Assembly: GCF_004331735.1 (NCBI RefSeq)
Contig: NZ_SJSO01000025.1
Coordinates: 26,158 to 90,157 of the forward strand
Origin: Pedobacter psychrodurus
GTDB lineage: Bacteria > Bacteroidota > Bacteroidia > Sphingobacteriales > Sphingobacteriaceae
DNA: 64,000 nt
Reading direction: 5' to 3'
Positions 43,939-52,861 of this stretch are shown here, in pieces. Both the position numbers and the translations under genes were made by a program. Position 1 is the first letter of the stretch. Every line of letters begins with the position of its first letter. The notes below the pieces were generated by a model. That model did no database searches. It was not told the origin of the DNA and was given only the letters and a program-made list of their open reading frames with translations.

Positions 43939-44709
43939 ATGAAAGTTGGCATTGTATTATCAGGCGGGGGCATAAGGGGAATAGCACATTTAGGCGTTCT
44001 AAAGGCCTTTAGCAATTTAGGCATCACCTTTAGTCACATTAGCGGAACAAGTGCAGGAGCAATAGCCGGAGCCTTTTTTGCAGCTGGCATAGATCCGGAA
44101 GAAGGATTAAATATTTTCCTTAAAACGAAACTCTGGCGCTTTGTACGCCCGGCGGTAGGTTCTTTAGGTTTAATTAATATTGAGAATACTTCTTTAATTT
44201 TAAAAGAATATTTCCCAGAAGATTCGATTGAGAAGTTAAAAATACCTTTAACCATTGCCGCAGTAAATTTTAGCGAAGGCCGATTGGTTTATTTTACAAA
44301 AGGACCACTCATTAGGGCTATTCATGCCTCTAGTTGTATACCTGGTATTTTTAAACCCATTATGATTGATGGCCAGATGTATGTAGATGGTGGTATTTTA
44401 AATAATTTCCCGGTCGAACCTTTGATGGATGAATGTGATTTCATTATAGGCTCATCTTGTAACCATCTTAAACCAGTAGATAAAATTACAGGTATTACCA
44501 ATTTAATGGGGCGTGCGGGTATAATGTCTATCAACCATGATATGGAAAGAAAAGCAAAATTCTGTAATGTATTAATCGAGCCAAAAGGTTTAGGGGCAAT
44601 TAGTACTTTCGATATGAAACGTGCTGAGGATATTTATTGGCTGGCACACGAAGAAGCCCTGATTACAATTAAAAATAGCCCAACAATTTCTGAATTAATT
44701 ACAAAATAA
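43939..44709 (+). CDS. Patatin-like phospholipase
   Basis: A 256-residue cytoplasmic or membrane-associated lipid hydrolase of the patatin family. The oxyanion hole is GGGIRG, the nucleophile is Ser38 (GTSAG), and the catalytic Asp is Asp150 in the DGG motif (YVDGGILNN). This set is complete for a Ser-Asp dyad lipase like RssA. Length is normal. Substrate not predictable. Confidence 0.93.
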   Translation: MKVGIVLSGGGIRGIAHLGVLKAFSNLGITFSHISGTSAGAIAGAFFAAGIDPEEGLNIFLKTKLWRFVRPAVGSLGLINIENTSLILKEYFPEDSIEKLKIPLTIAAVNFSEGRLVYFTKGPLIRAIHASSCIPGIFKPIMIDGQMYVDGGILNNFPVEPLMDECDFIIGSSCNHLKPVDKITGITNLMGRAGIMSINHDMERKAKFCNVLIEPKGLGAISTFDMKRAEDIYWLAHEEALITIKNSPTISELITK

Positions 44710-45026
44710 GAAGTTAATCTAAATAGCACTTTCTTAAAAATGTAATATTAAAACTACGTTAATATAATTTATTTACGCTTTTAAAGCAAGTGTAAAACAT
44801 ACACTTATGCAATAAAAATATTACATTTCTCTTGGTGATAACATATTAATCTTTTACTTTAGGATTATACTTCGTAAATACGGAGGAAATAAAACCTAAA
44901 TGTCTATCTATGTTTATCAACCTAATTATTCTTTTCCAAAGCAGAAGAATTCCTGTTTTCACCATTTTCTAACTTGATTTTCAGTCAAAAATCAGATCAT
45001 TAATTTTTTACCTAAAAAACCTAAAC
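44710..45026. other. Intergenic, no gene
   Basis: These 317 AT-rich bases hold no repeat end or strong hairpin. They must carry the promoter of the astacin-like gene. Confidence 0.5.
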
Positions 45027-45821
45027 ATGAAATTTTTAAAATTAAATAAAACCTTATTAGCAGCCCTTGCGCTAACAACAGTATTATACGCTTGTAAAAA
45101 AGAAAGACCTACAGAAACGGCAGATTTAGAAAAACCAGAAACAACTGCTGTTAATCCACTTGGAGACATCAAGATTTGTACTGAAAAATCTTTAGATGGT
45201 ACTACTCCAAGAGGTGCCGTTATAAAATCAGTAAAATGGATTCCAGGAACTACAATTAAAGTGAGTTTAAATGGAAGTACAGCAGCGATTAGAGCAAAAG
45301 TAATCCAGTATGCCAGAGAATGGGAAAATTACGCAAACATCAAATTCAATTTTGTAACAAACGACAATACAGCTAAAATTAGGGTAAGTTTTGTAAGTGG
45401 AGATGGATCATGGTCATACCTTGGAAAATCAACTCCAAGCAGTGGTGCTACCATGAACTTTGGTTGGTTAACTTCAAGCACTTCCAATTCAGAATATAGC
45501 CGTGTGGTGATACACGAATTTGGTCACGCTTTGGGAATGATCCACGAACACCAACACCCATTAGTATCTATTCCTTGGGACAAACCAGCCGTTTATGCTT
45601 ATTATGCAGCTGCACCAAATTATTGGACTCAAGCAGATGTTGACAATAATTTATTCGCAAAATACAGTACTACTCAAACCAATTATAGCGCTTATGATAA
45701 AAATTCGATCATGCACTATTCGGTTCCAAACGAATTAACCATCGGTGATTACGAAGTGGGGTGGAATACCGTATTATCTCCTACTGATAAATCATTTATC
45801 GCCTCAGTTTATCCATTTTAG
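45027..45821 (+). CDS. Astacin/M12-like metallopeptidase lipoprotein
   Basis: A 264-residue lipoprotein: lipobox VLYAC (Cys23) then KKE. The mature part is a metzincin: zinc site HEFGHALGMIHEHQHP (His163, Glu164, His167, His173) and Met-turn SIMHYSVP (Met229). The Met-turn and H-E-H-Q segment fit the astacin-like M12A bacterial branch. Probably a surface protease. It ends in a strong hairpin. Confidence 0.9.
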   Translation: MKFLKLNKTLLAALALTTVLYACKKERPTETADLEKPETTAVNPLGDIKICTEKSLDGTTPRGAVIKSVKWIPGTTIKVSLNGSTAAIRAKVIQYAREWENYANIKFNFVTNDNTAKIRVSFVSGDGSWSYLGKSTPSSGATMNFGWLTSSTSNSEYSRVVIHEFGHALGMIHEHQHPLVSIPWDKPAVYAYYAAAPNYWTQADVDNNLFAKYSTTQTNYSAYDKNSIMHYSVPNELTIGDYEVGWNTVLSPTDKSFIASVYPF

Positions 45822-45832
45822 AAAATAAAATA

Positions 45833-45872
45833 AATACACATAGTGGTATAATTAACCACTATGTGTATTTTA
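45833..45872 (+). terminator. Terminator after M12-like gene
   Basis: A perfect 15-bp stem (45833-45847 with 45855-45869), 7-base loop, T residues following. Confidence 0.85.
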
Positions 45873-45895
45873 CTGCTATAAAATAAAAAATAGAT

Positions 45896-46813
45896 ATGCT
45901 TAACGCTTTGCAAATTCCCTTTGTAAAACAGTTTTTAATCTGTTTAACCCTCCTTCTATTTTACAAAAGTGCATTGGCACAAAACCTGCCACATAAATGG
46001 GAGGTAAAGCCTTATGTTGGTATTCAACAATCGAAATTTGATTGGTCTATTGCAGGTAATGCTGCCGGAACCAGTCCGAATATATTATCAGAGCTGATCT
46101 GGAAAAACCTTAAAGGTCCGAGCTTTGGATTAGACATCAAATACAATATAACCGATCGGTTCAGTATTAAAGCCACTAACCAATACGGTAGCATAACCAA
46201 GGGCGAAGCAGAAGATACCGATTACGCAGATGATAATCGGCAAAGTGCTTTTTATTATGATTTGCTCAATGCAAATAAAGGTTACTTATACGATGCCAGT
46301 TTACAGCTCAGTTACCAACTATTAAATTTTGGGCAGTTTAATATTAATCCAATTGTTGGGCTTTCATACAATCAGCAAAAATTTCATCTGTTAGAAAGTG
46401 CAAATAATCCTGACAGCAAGGGCTTAAACTCTACTTATGAAGCAAGGTATAAAGGTTTTGATTTTGGGGCAGAATTTGTTTTTAAAACGCAGAAATTCAG
46501 TATAGCTGCTACAGTTTTGGGCGGTTTTTATACTTATTCGGCGAAAGCCAACTGGAATTTAATCCCCGATTTTGCAAAACCTGTAAGCTTTACACATAAG
46601 GCAAACTCCTTTGCATTAAGTGGCGATATCAATCTGGCTGTACCATTAAACAAAAATTTACGGGTAGAGGTCAACTATAAGATCAATAACATCAACACAT
46701 ACTCAGGTGTAGATAAAGCTTATTTTAATAGCCGACCAACAGAGGAAACTCAATTTAATGGTGCAAATTTTAGAAAAAATGCAATATTACTAGGGTTAAA
46801 TTTTAGCTTTTAA
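45896..46813 (+). CDS. Omptin-like outer-membrane beta-barrel protein
   Basis: A 305-residue protein with signal peptide ending SALAQ. The mature barrel has KPYVGIQQSKFDWSIAGNAA, SELIWKNLKGPSFGLDIKY, EDTDYADDNRQSAF and a closing strand LLGLNFSF. The W-x-I-A, SEL-W and D-D-R segments resemble omptin proteases and the Protochlamydia outer-membrane protein fold. The catalytic omptin residues (Asp/His pairs) are not clearly present, so it is probably a structural relative. Its stop overlaps that of comB by 4 bases (convergent). Confidence 0.75.
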   Translation: MLNALQIPFVKQFLICLTLLLFYKSALAQNLPHKWEVKPYVGIQQSKFDWSIAGNAAGTSPNILSELIWKNLKGPSFGLDIKYNITDRFSIKATNQYGSITKGEAEDTDYADDNRQSAFYYDLLNANKGYLYDASLQLSYQLLNFGQFNINPIVGLSYNQQKFHLLESANNPDSKGLNSTYEARYKGFDFGAEFVFKTQKFSIAATVLGGFYTYSAKANWNLIPDFAKPVSFTHKANSFALSGDINLAVPLNKNLRVEVNYKINNINTYSGVDKAYFNSRPTEETQFNGANFRKNAILLGLNFSF

Positions 46814-47544
46814 TTTTTTAAGGCCACCAAACGTTCGCCTTCCAGTACCGGAATTGTTTTGCAAAGATTTAGCTGCAAACAGAAAACAACATCTTCTTCT
46901 ATATTTAACTGAGCCAAACGATGGCTATGCGACGATTTGTGAAGGTATTTTCTCAAATCTGTTTTAGCTGAGGAATACAAATCTTCCGCAGCCACACTAG
47001 AATCATCAAAATGTTCGAAATTTTGACGGAGGTTATTTACCACGGCACCAGCAAAAAGGGTATCTTCTAAATTGAACTGGTCTTTCCAACCCGCACAAAG
47101 CAAAAGCACATTTTTATCCTGGCTTTTCAAATAGCTGCAAAGAGAATCTAAATTTAGGAAAGATCCAATTACAACCTGATAGGCTCTTTTCTGTGCCAAA
47201 TGCAAGGCTTTAGTGCCGTTGGTAGTAGTTAAAACAACCGTTTTCCCGTTTACTTTTTCATGCGTATAAGAGAATGGCGAGTTGCCGAAATCGTATCCTT
47301 CTACCACCTCTCCATTTCGTTCTGCTGCCAGTAAAAATCCACTATCGCGATAGGTTAAACAATCTTCAACATTAGCTACAGGAATAATCGCTTCGGCACC
47401 ATTATCTATCCCGTAGGTAATCGATGAAGTGGCTCTTAAAATATCGATAACAACCACAATGCTTTGTTCGATATCATATAAATCAATCAAGGCTGGTGTT
47501 AAACAAACTTCTATTTTTTTTGACATATTCGATATTTTATTCAT
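46810..47544 (-). CDS. comB: 2-phosphosulfolactate phosphatase
   Basis: A 244-residue Mg2+-dependent phosphatase that in archaea makes sulfolactate for coenzyme M. Key segments are IEVCLTPALIDLY, VVIDILRATSSITYGI, TTTNGTKALHLA, VLLLCAGWKDQFNLEDTLFAG. The upstream ATG (47544) overlaps the DUF1016 gene by 8 bases; an ATG six codons later (47526) fits the family better. No comA or comC is near. In Bacteroidota an orphan ComB may serve sulfonate metabolism, for example sulfonolipids; this is inference. Confidence 0.9.
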   Translation of the reverse strand: MNKISNMSKKIEVCLTPALIDLYDIEQSIVVVIDILRATSSITYGIDNGAEAIIPVANVEDCLTYRDSGFLLAAERNGEVVEGYDFGNSPFSYTHEKVNGKTVVLTTTNGTKALHLAQKRAYQVVIGSFLNLDSLCSYLKSQDKNVLLLCAGWKDQFNLEDTLFAGAVVNNLRQNFEHFDDSSVAAEDLYSSAKTDLRKYLHKSSHSHRLAQLNIEEDVVFCLQLNLCKTIPVLEGERLVALKN

Positions 47545-48604
47545 TTATAATTTCTTTTACCTTTTCTTCTAAGAGTTTTTGATCCGGTAAATAAAGTTGA
47601 TACTTAGATACGAAGATTTTATTGGATAGCCCACCAGTTGCATATTTAACCAAAAATTCATTTTTATCTGCAGCGATGATAATTCCTATCGGATCATTAT
47701 TGCCTTTGGCATTTTCTTCCTCTTTGAAATAGTTTAGATAAAAATTCATTTGGCCGATATCCTGATGTTTTACCTTTTTTGTTTTTAAATCAATCAATAC
47801 AAAACATCTGAGTATACGGTGATAAAATACGATATCAACAAACATATGTTCATTATCGACAGTTATTTTAAACTGCCTTGCAACAAATGAGAAACCTTTG
47901 CCAAGCTCTAATAGAAATTTCTGGAGATTATCAATAAGTTTTTTCTCTAGTCCTGATTCTTTAATGATACTGCCTGTCGGGATATTTAAGAATTCAAAAA
48001 CATAAGGATCTCTTATTAGATCATCAGAGCTATTGATTACTTGACCTTTTTCAGCTAAAGTTAGTACGCCTTCTTTATCTTTGCTTAGCGCAAGTCTTTG
48101 AAATAGGGCTGAATCAATTTGGCGTTTCATTTCTCTAAAACTCCAATTTTCTTTTATTGTCTGTGCTTCATAAAAGCTTCTGGCAAGTTCATCAGAAATG
48201 GTTAAAAGTTCTGCATAATGGCTCCAACTAAGAAAAACGCCAGACGGTGTTTGGCGTTTTGGGAATTCGCCAGACAGTGTCTGGCGAATTAAATCTTCGT
48301 CTGCTAAGGGTTGAAATTTGGGATAAACTATGTAAAATAAACGCATAAGCTGCAAACTTGACCGGCTAAATCCCTTGCCAAATTTTAACTTCAAATCTGC
48401 AGAAAGTGTTACCAACAATTCCTTACCATACTCGGCTCTCTGTTTGCCGTGTTGTTCAAAATCAACAATATATCTTCCAATTTTCCAATTGGCAATAATC
48501 AGTTCAACATTAATTGCTTTTATCGCATTCTGCTTCGCCGTTTGTAAAGTTGACCCAATGTGGTAAAGCAGCTCGCTATATTTATTTTCTTCCAGTTCCA
48601 TCAC
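47537..48604 (-). CDS. DUF1016 (YhcG-like) PDDEXK nuclease
   Basis: A 355-residue protein of the DUF1016/YhcG family. The N-terminal helical domain is about 1-175 (ELIIANWKIGRYIVDFEQ, GKGFSRSSLQLMRLFY, SWSHYAELL). The C-terminal PDDEXK-like nuclease domain has FVDIVFYH and VLIDLKTKKVKHQDIGQMNFYLNYF (Asp, then D-x-K). The linker at about 104-123 is coded by two tandem palindromes (48234-48290) and reads RQTLSGEF then RQTPSGVF. It lies 33 bases after gcvT and overlaps comB by 8 bases. Family members are often mobile or defence-linked. Confidence 0.9.
   Translation of the reverse strand: MMELEENKYSELLYHIGSTLQTAKQNAIKAINVELIIANWKIGRYIVDFEQHGKQRAEYGKELLVTLSADLKLKFGKGFSRSSLQLMRLFYIVYPKFQPLADEDLIRQTLSGEFPKRQTPSGVFLSWSHYAELLTISDELARSFYEAQTIKENWSFREMKRQIDSALFQRLALSKDKEGVLTLAEKGQVINSSDDLIRDPYVFEFLNIPTGSIIKESGLEKKLIDNLQKFLLELGKGFSFVARQFKITVDNEHMFVDIVFYHRILRCFVLIDLKTKKVKHQDIGQMNFYLNYFKEEENAKGNNDPIGIIIAADKNEFLVKYATGGLSNKIFVSKYQLYLPDQKLLEEKVKEIINE
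48234..48290. repeat. Two tandem palindromes within DUF1016 coding sequence
   Basis: Hairpin 1 (48234-48260) has arms AAAACGCCAGAC and GTTTGGCGTTTT, one G-U pair, 3-base loop. Hairpin 2 (48264-48290) has arms AATTCGCCAGAC and GTCTGGCGAATT, perfect, 3-base loop. Both share the core GCCAGAC..GTGT..TGGC and are in frame. Confidence 0.9.
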
Positions 48605-48636
48605 TTCAAAAAATATTGCTGCCTTAAACCCAAATC

Positions 48637-49716
48637 TTATTTATAAAAAGGAAACTTAACCACTTTGGCTTTAATTGGCGTATTGCGGATTAAAATAAAA
48701 ACTTCAGTTCCTTCTTTAGTGAAATCTTTTGCGATGTAGCCCATACCAATTGCTTTTTGTAAAGAAGGCGCCTGGGTACCAGAAGTTACTTTCCCAATAA
48801 TATTTCCTTCAGCGTCAGCAATTTCATAATCATGACGCGGAATACCACGATCGATCATTTCGAAACCAACCAATTTCTTTTGAATACCAGCTTCTTTTTG
48901 CGCCAATAATGCCTCCGAATTGGTAAAAGATTTAGAAAACTTAGTAATCCAACCTAAACCTGCCTCAATAGGCGAGGTAGTATCATCGATATCATTGCCA
49001 TATAAACAGAAACCCATTTCTAAACGTAAAGTATCGCGGGCACCTAAACCAATTGGCTGAATGTTGTATGACACACCTGCTTTAAAAATAGCATCCCAAA
49101 TTTGATCAGCATATTGGTTTTCGAAATAAATCTCGAAACCACCAGCCCCGGTATAACCTGTTGCAGAAATGACTACGTTATCAACACCAGCAAAGGTACC
49201 TTTAACGAAAGTGTAATACTCCATTGATGCCAAATCAACATCAGTTAATGTTTGTAAAGCATCTGCTGCTTTTGGCCCTTGAATGGCTAAAAGAGAGGTT
49301 TGATCCGAAATATTGTGCATTTCAACGTCTTTCGCGTTGAATTGTTGAATCCAGTTCCAATCTTTTTCGATGTTAGAAGCGTTTACCACTAACATATAAG
49401 TTTTATCATCTATCTTGTAAACCAAAAGATCATCTACAATACCACCGTCTTTGTTCGGCAGGCAAGAGTACTGAACTTTTCCATCATATAATTTAGCAGC
49501 ATCGTTACTGGTTACGCGCTGAATAAGATCTAATGCATTTTCACCTTTAAGAATAAATTCGCCCATGTGGCTTACATCAAAAACACCTACACCATTACGA
49601 ACAGTTGCATGTTCGGCGTTAATACCTTCGTAAGTAACAGGCATATTGTAACCTGCAAATGGAACCATTTTAGCGCCTAAAGCGATGTGTTTTTCTGTTA
49701 ATGCGGTGTTTTTCAT
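48637..49716 (-). CDS. gcvT: Glycine cleavage system aminomethyltransferase
   Basis: A 359-residue folate-dependent T-protein of the glycine cleavage system; it transfers the methylene unit to tetrahydrofolate and releases ammonia. Conserved segments are VPFAGYNMPVTYEGI, GVFDVSHMGEF, the GARDTLRLEMGFCLYGNDID substrate loop and SPIEAGLGWI. Length is normal. The H, P and L subunits are not adjacent; an L-type lpdA lies far away in the window. Confidence 0.96.
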   Translation of the reverse strand: MKNTALTEKHIALGAKMVPFAGYNMPVTYEGINAEHATVRNGVGVFDVSHMGEFILKGENALDLIQRVTSNDAAKLYDGKVQYSCLPNKDGGIVDDLLVYKIDDKTYMLVVNASNIEKDWNWIQQFNAKDVEMHNISDQTSLLAIQGPKAADALQTLTDVDLASMEYYTFVKGTFAGVDNVVISATGYTGAGGFEIYFENQYADQIWDAIFKAGVSYNIQPIGLGARDTLRLEMGFCLYGNDIDDTTSPIEAGLGWITKFSKSFTNSEALLAQKEAGIQKKLVGFEMIDRGIPRHDYEIADAEGNIIGKVTSGTQAPSLQKAIGMGYIAKDFTKEGTEVFILIRNTPIKAKVVKFPFYK

Positions 49717-49875
49717 CCGTAAATTTTATTTTTTATGATAATGAAGCGATTACAATTTATTAAGTCTCAATTATGATGATTTCGTCTTTATTCTTCGTGG
49801 GGCAAAACTACTAAGAAAAAGACAAAATTTTGAGGTTAATTTTAAGGAGTTTTTAGACGATTTTTCTACTGATAC

Positions 49876-49901
49876 GTTATGCTGAACTTGTTTCAGCATC
49901 T
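49876..49901. repeat. GTTATGCTGA element fragment
   Basis: GTTATGCTGA with an inner hairpin GCTGA/TCAGC; a degenerate member of the GTCATGCTGA class. Confidence 0.4.
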
Positions 49902-49914
49902 CTATTAAATATAC

Positions 49915-51117
49915 TTACGCACTCACTAATTCTTCGTAAATCTTCAGCATTTTGCTGGAGATTAAATGCACGCCGTGGTCGTTTTCGACTGTTTTACGGG
50001 CGTTCTCTCCTATCTCTACCCAACGTTTAGGGTTGATGATGCATTGTAAAATTGATCGGTAAAATTCATCGGCAGAATCAGCAATTAAAATATCATGGCC
50101 ATGCCTGCAATTAATTCCCTCTGCAGCTGTGGTTGTAGCAATAATGCATTTTTTCATGGCCATGCCTTCAATAATTTTTACCCGCATGCCGGTGCCAGAA
50201 ATTAAAGGAACAATCATAATCGCTTTGGAGTTCATAAATTCTACCGCATCGAAAACTTCTCCTTCTACGATCAGATTTTCAGAATCGTATTCGAAGAAAT
50301 GTTTCTGCATGTTTTTCCCTGCAATATAAAAACGAAGGTCTTTATTCAGCTTTTCGATATCGGGCCAAATATCATCCAAAAACCATTCTAATCCTTCCTG
50401 ATTCGGCCGCCAATCCATCGCGCCTAAATGAAACAGCGTAGGAAAACTGGTTTTGGTTTTATCTACTTTATATTTTTCTAAATCGATGGCTACAGGAAAA
50501 ACCGACATTGGAATTTCGCAGCCGAACATTAATATACTTTGTCGATCGGGCTCGCTAATGGCAAAAATATGATGGAAACGGTTAATCTGATCGGTCTCAT
50601 ATGCTTTAAGCCGTTGGGCTAAAAAAGCTAAATACTTGCGGCGGATGAGAAATTTCTCTGAATGAGAAAGACGTTCCCACAAGGTAAATTCTATATTATG
50701 CGCCCGGTAAATCAGCTTTGCATTACTATTTGCCTTAACCACATCCAGATAGGGCACTACAAAGAGACCTTCGAATTGAATGATATCAAACACATTTTCG
50801 CGGAGGAGGTTTTCCAACTGTCGGGCTGCATCTTCGTTATAGTACCTGGAAACATTGTACGATTCGTTGGTGAAAATATTAAAAAATGCCGACCATACAT
50901 TTACATCGGTATCTAAATCGTAGGTATGGTATTTAATCTGTTCAAAAATAGGATCATAGATGTCTTCAATATCGATCCGTCCCTTTGTTGGATTGAGGCT
51001 AAACAAAGTAATATCTGCACCAAGTTGCAGCAAACCTTTAATGGTATTATAAACCACGATAGGATAACCACTATTTGGCGGAAAGGGAACCCGCTTAGTA
51101 ATCAACAGAATTTTCAC
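49915..51117 (-). CDS. Glycosyltransferase family 4 protein
   Basis: A 400-residue GT-B-fold glycosyltransferase. The N-terminal half starts KILLITKRVPFPPNSGYPIVV; the C-terminal half carries LFHLGAMDWRPNQEGLEWFL and the donor-binding segment PLISGTGMRVKIIEGMAMKK with the conserved E-G-M-A (nucleotide-sugar binding Glu). The sugar and acceptor are unknown; envelope polysaccharide is likely. It lies 22 bases after rnhB on the minus strand and may be co-transcribed. Confidence 0.9.
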   Translation of the reverse strand: MKILLITKRVPFPPNSGYPIVVYNTIKGLLQLGADITLFSLNPTKGRIDIEDIYDPIFEQIKYHTYDLDTDVNVWSAFFNIFTNESYNVSRYYNEDAARQLENLLRENVFDIIQFEGLFVVPYLDVVKANSNAKLIYRAHNIEFTLWERLSHSEKFLIRRKYLAFLAQRLKAYETDQINRFHHIFAISEPDRQSILMFGCEIPMSVFPVAIDLEKYKVDKTKTSFPTLFHLGAMDWRPNQEGLEWFLDDIWPDIEKLNKDLRFYIAGKNMQKHFFEYDSENLIVEGEVFDAVEFMNSKAIMIVPLISGTGMRVKIIEGMAMKKCIIATTTAAEGINCRHGHDILIADSADEFYRSILQCIINPKRWVEIGENARKTVENDHGVHLISSKMLKIYEELVSA

Positions 51118-51139
51118 AATGTTGTGAAAATACGAAATT

Positions 51140-51748
51140 TTAGGCGTTTTTTGAAAACAGTTCTAACTGAGGATCGCGCACATTAAAAGTTTTGCGGTGA
51201 AAAGGCGATAATCCGATTTCGATCACAACCTTGCGGTGTGCAATTGTTGGGTATCCTTTATTCTGCTGCCAGTTATAATGCGGAAAATCGACGTGTAGAT
51301 TGGTCATGAATTCATCGCGGTGGGTTTTCGCCAATATAGAAGCCGCAGCAATATTTAAATATTTACCATCCCCCTTAATAATACAGCTGTGCGGAATCTG
51401 TGGATAGGTTTTGAAGCGGTTACCATCAATTACCAGGTATTTTGGTTGGGTGTGTAATTTTTCGATCGCCCTGTGCATGGCCAAAAATGAAGCATTTAAA
51501 ATATTGATCCGGTCTATCTCTTCGTGATCACAAGAGGCTACTGCCCAAGCCAAAGCTTCCTGCTCAATAATGGGCCTTAGCAAAGTCCTTTGTTCGTGAG
51601 ATAGCTGTTTGGAATCGTTTAGTCCTTCTAGTATAAAACCTTTTGGTAAAATAACCGCCGCTGCAAAAACAGGACCAGCGAGGCAACCTCTTCCAGCTTC
51701 ATCACACCCGGCCTCTAATAATTCTTCCTGATAACAGTTTAACAACAT
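51140..51748 (-). CDS. rnhB: Ribonuclease HII
   Basis: A 202-residue RNase HII, removing RNA from RNA-DNA hybrids and misincorporated ribonucleotides. The active site begins with CDEAGRGCLAGPVFAAAVIL (Asp16, Glu17), then YLVIDGNRF for the third Asp, and LAKTHRDEFM later. Length normal. Confidence 0.96.
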   Translation of the reverse strand: MLLNCYQEELLEAGCDEAGRGCLAGPVFAAAVILPKGFILEGLNDSKQLSHEQRTLLRPIIEQEALAWAVASCDHEEIDRINILNASFLAMHRAIEKLHTQPKYLVIDGNRFKTYPQIPHSCIIKGDGKYLNIAAASILAKTHRDEFMTNLHVDFPHYNWQQNKGYPTIAHRKVVIEIGLSPFHRKTFNVRDPQLELFSKNA

Positions 51749-51833
51749 GTCGCAAATTTAATTAATTTATTTTTTGCTAAAGGGATGTTAAAAGATTAAA
51801 TTGTTTTAATTAAACACGCATCACCTATACTAT

Positions 51834-52433
51834 ATGCTCAGGTTTCTTAATGTAATATGGATGTTATTCCTCAGTCATTCAGTGATTGCGCAGTTTGGCC
51901 CTCTAAAAAATCTTTCAATAGAAGAGGAATCAAAATTAATGGAATACAATTCTAAGTGTGTCCACAGAGACAAATATAGTCCTACCCAAAGGAAACTGCT
52001 TTATCCATTTAACCAGACAGCACTCATTTCTTTAATATCCTTTCAAGATACAATATCAGAATTTTCAAGCCACTTGCCTGTAAAAAAAGGAATTTTGGAT
52101 AGCGGAATGGTTAAAGAAGAAATCAAGCTCTCAAAAACAGATATAGACAAACTGACAGACCTACTTTTCAATTATGGTTACAGGTCTAAAAAGTATGGTG
52201 TAATTATAGATAGAATGGCATGCTATGATCCACATAATGCCATCTTATTCTTTAACAATGAAAGAAAAGTAATTGCTTATATAGAAATCTGTTTCGATTG
52301 CTTAGGCATGAAATTTAGTTCAAAAAAAATAAACACAGGCGAAAATTGTACGGAAAAATTTAGCATGCTTAAAGATTTCTTTACCTCAAAGGGAATCAAA
52401 TTTGTTTCAATAGACCATACAGATGAATTATGA
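51834..52433 (+). CDS. Secreted protein, unknown (Cys-rich C-terminal half)
   Basis: A 199-residue exported protein with signal peptide (WMLFLSHSVIAQ). No family recognised by name. The C-terminal half contains IDRMACYDPHNAILFFN, IAYIEICFDCLGM and TGENC, with four Cys that could bind a metal or form disulfides; the same C-Y-D-P-H motif is familiar from other Bacteroidota secreted hypotheticals. It overlaps the next gene by 4 bases, so it is co-transcribed with the TfoX-N gene. Confidence 0.75.
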   Translation: MLRFLNVIWMLFLSHSVIAQFGPLKNLSIEEESKLMEYNSKCVHRDKYSPTQRKLLYPFNQTALISLISFQDTISEFSSHLPVKKGILDSGMVKEEIKLSKTDIDKLTDLLFNYGYRSKKYGVIIDRMACYDPHNAILFFNNERKVIAYIEICFDCLGMKFSSKKINTGENCTEKFSMLKDFFTSKGIKFVSIDHTDEL

Positions 52434-52771
52434 GAGTTTACAACGAAACCTTGGCACTTCGCGTTGCCGAACGTTTAATACATATACAAGATGTAGAGGA
52501 AAAAGAGATGTTCAGTGGGCTTGTTTTCATGGTTAATGGCAAAATGTGTATCGGTGTTTCTAAAAATAGCATGATGGTGAGGCTCGACCCTAATACTTTA
52601 GAAAATTTATCTCATAAAGATGGTTGGCAGCAGATGGTTATGGGTAGCAGACCAATGAAGGGTTATGTTTCAGTATCAGAAGATGTTTTAGGACGGAATG
52701 ATGAACTCGATTTTTGGGTAAACCTTGCTTTAGCTTTTAATCCTTTCGCCAAGGCATCTAAAAAGAAATAA
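52430..52771 (+). CDS. TfoX N-terminal domain protein
   Basis: A 113-residue protein with the TfoX N-terminal domain: KEMFSGLVFMVNGKMCIGVSKNSMMVRL in the middle, then GYVSVSEDVLGRNDELDFWVNLALAFN. The C-terminal TfoX domain of the Sxy competence regulator is absent, as in many stand-alone relatives. Role unknown. Overlaps the upstream stop codon by 4 bases. Confidence 0.88.
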   Translation: MRVYNETLALRVAERLIHIQDVEEKEMFSGLVFMVNGKMCIGVSKNSMMVRLDPNTLENLSHKDGWQQMVMGSRPMKGYVSVSEDVLGRNDELDFWVNLALAFNPFAKASKKK

Positions 52772-52861
52772 TCACTCACACAATCTATTTACCCCACTCC
52801 TACTTCAAAAACTAGTAAGAGCCATATTTTTTGATTAATTTTATATTACTAATCAAATATT

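Noticed and set aside
48234..48290. Start of a CRISPR array at the DUF1016 palindromes
   Set aside because: Only two units without spacers, inside a coding sequence.
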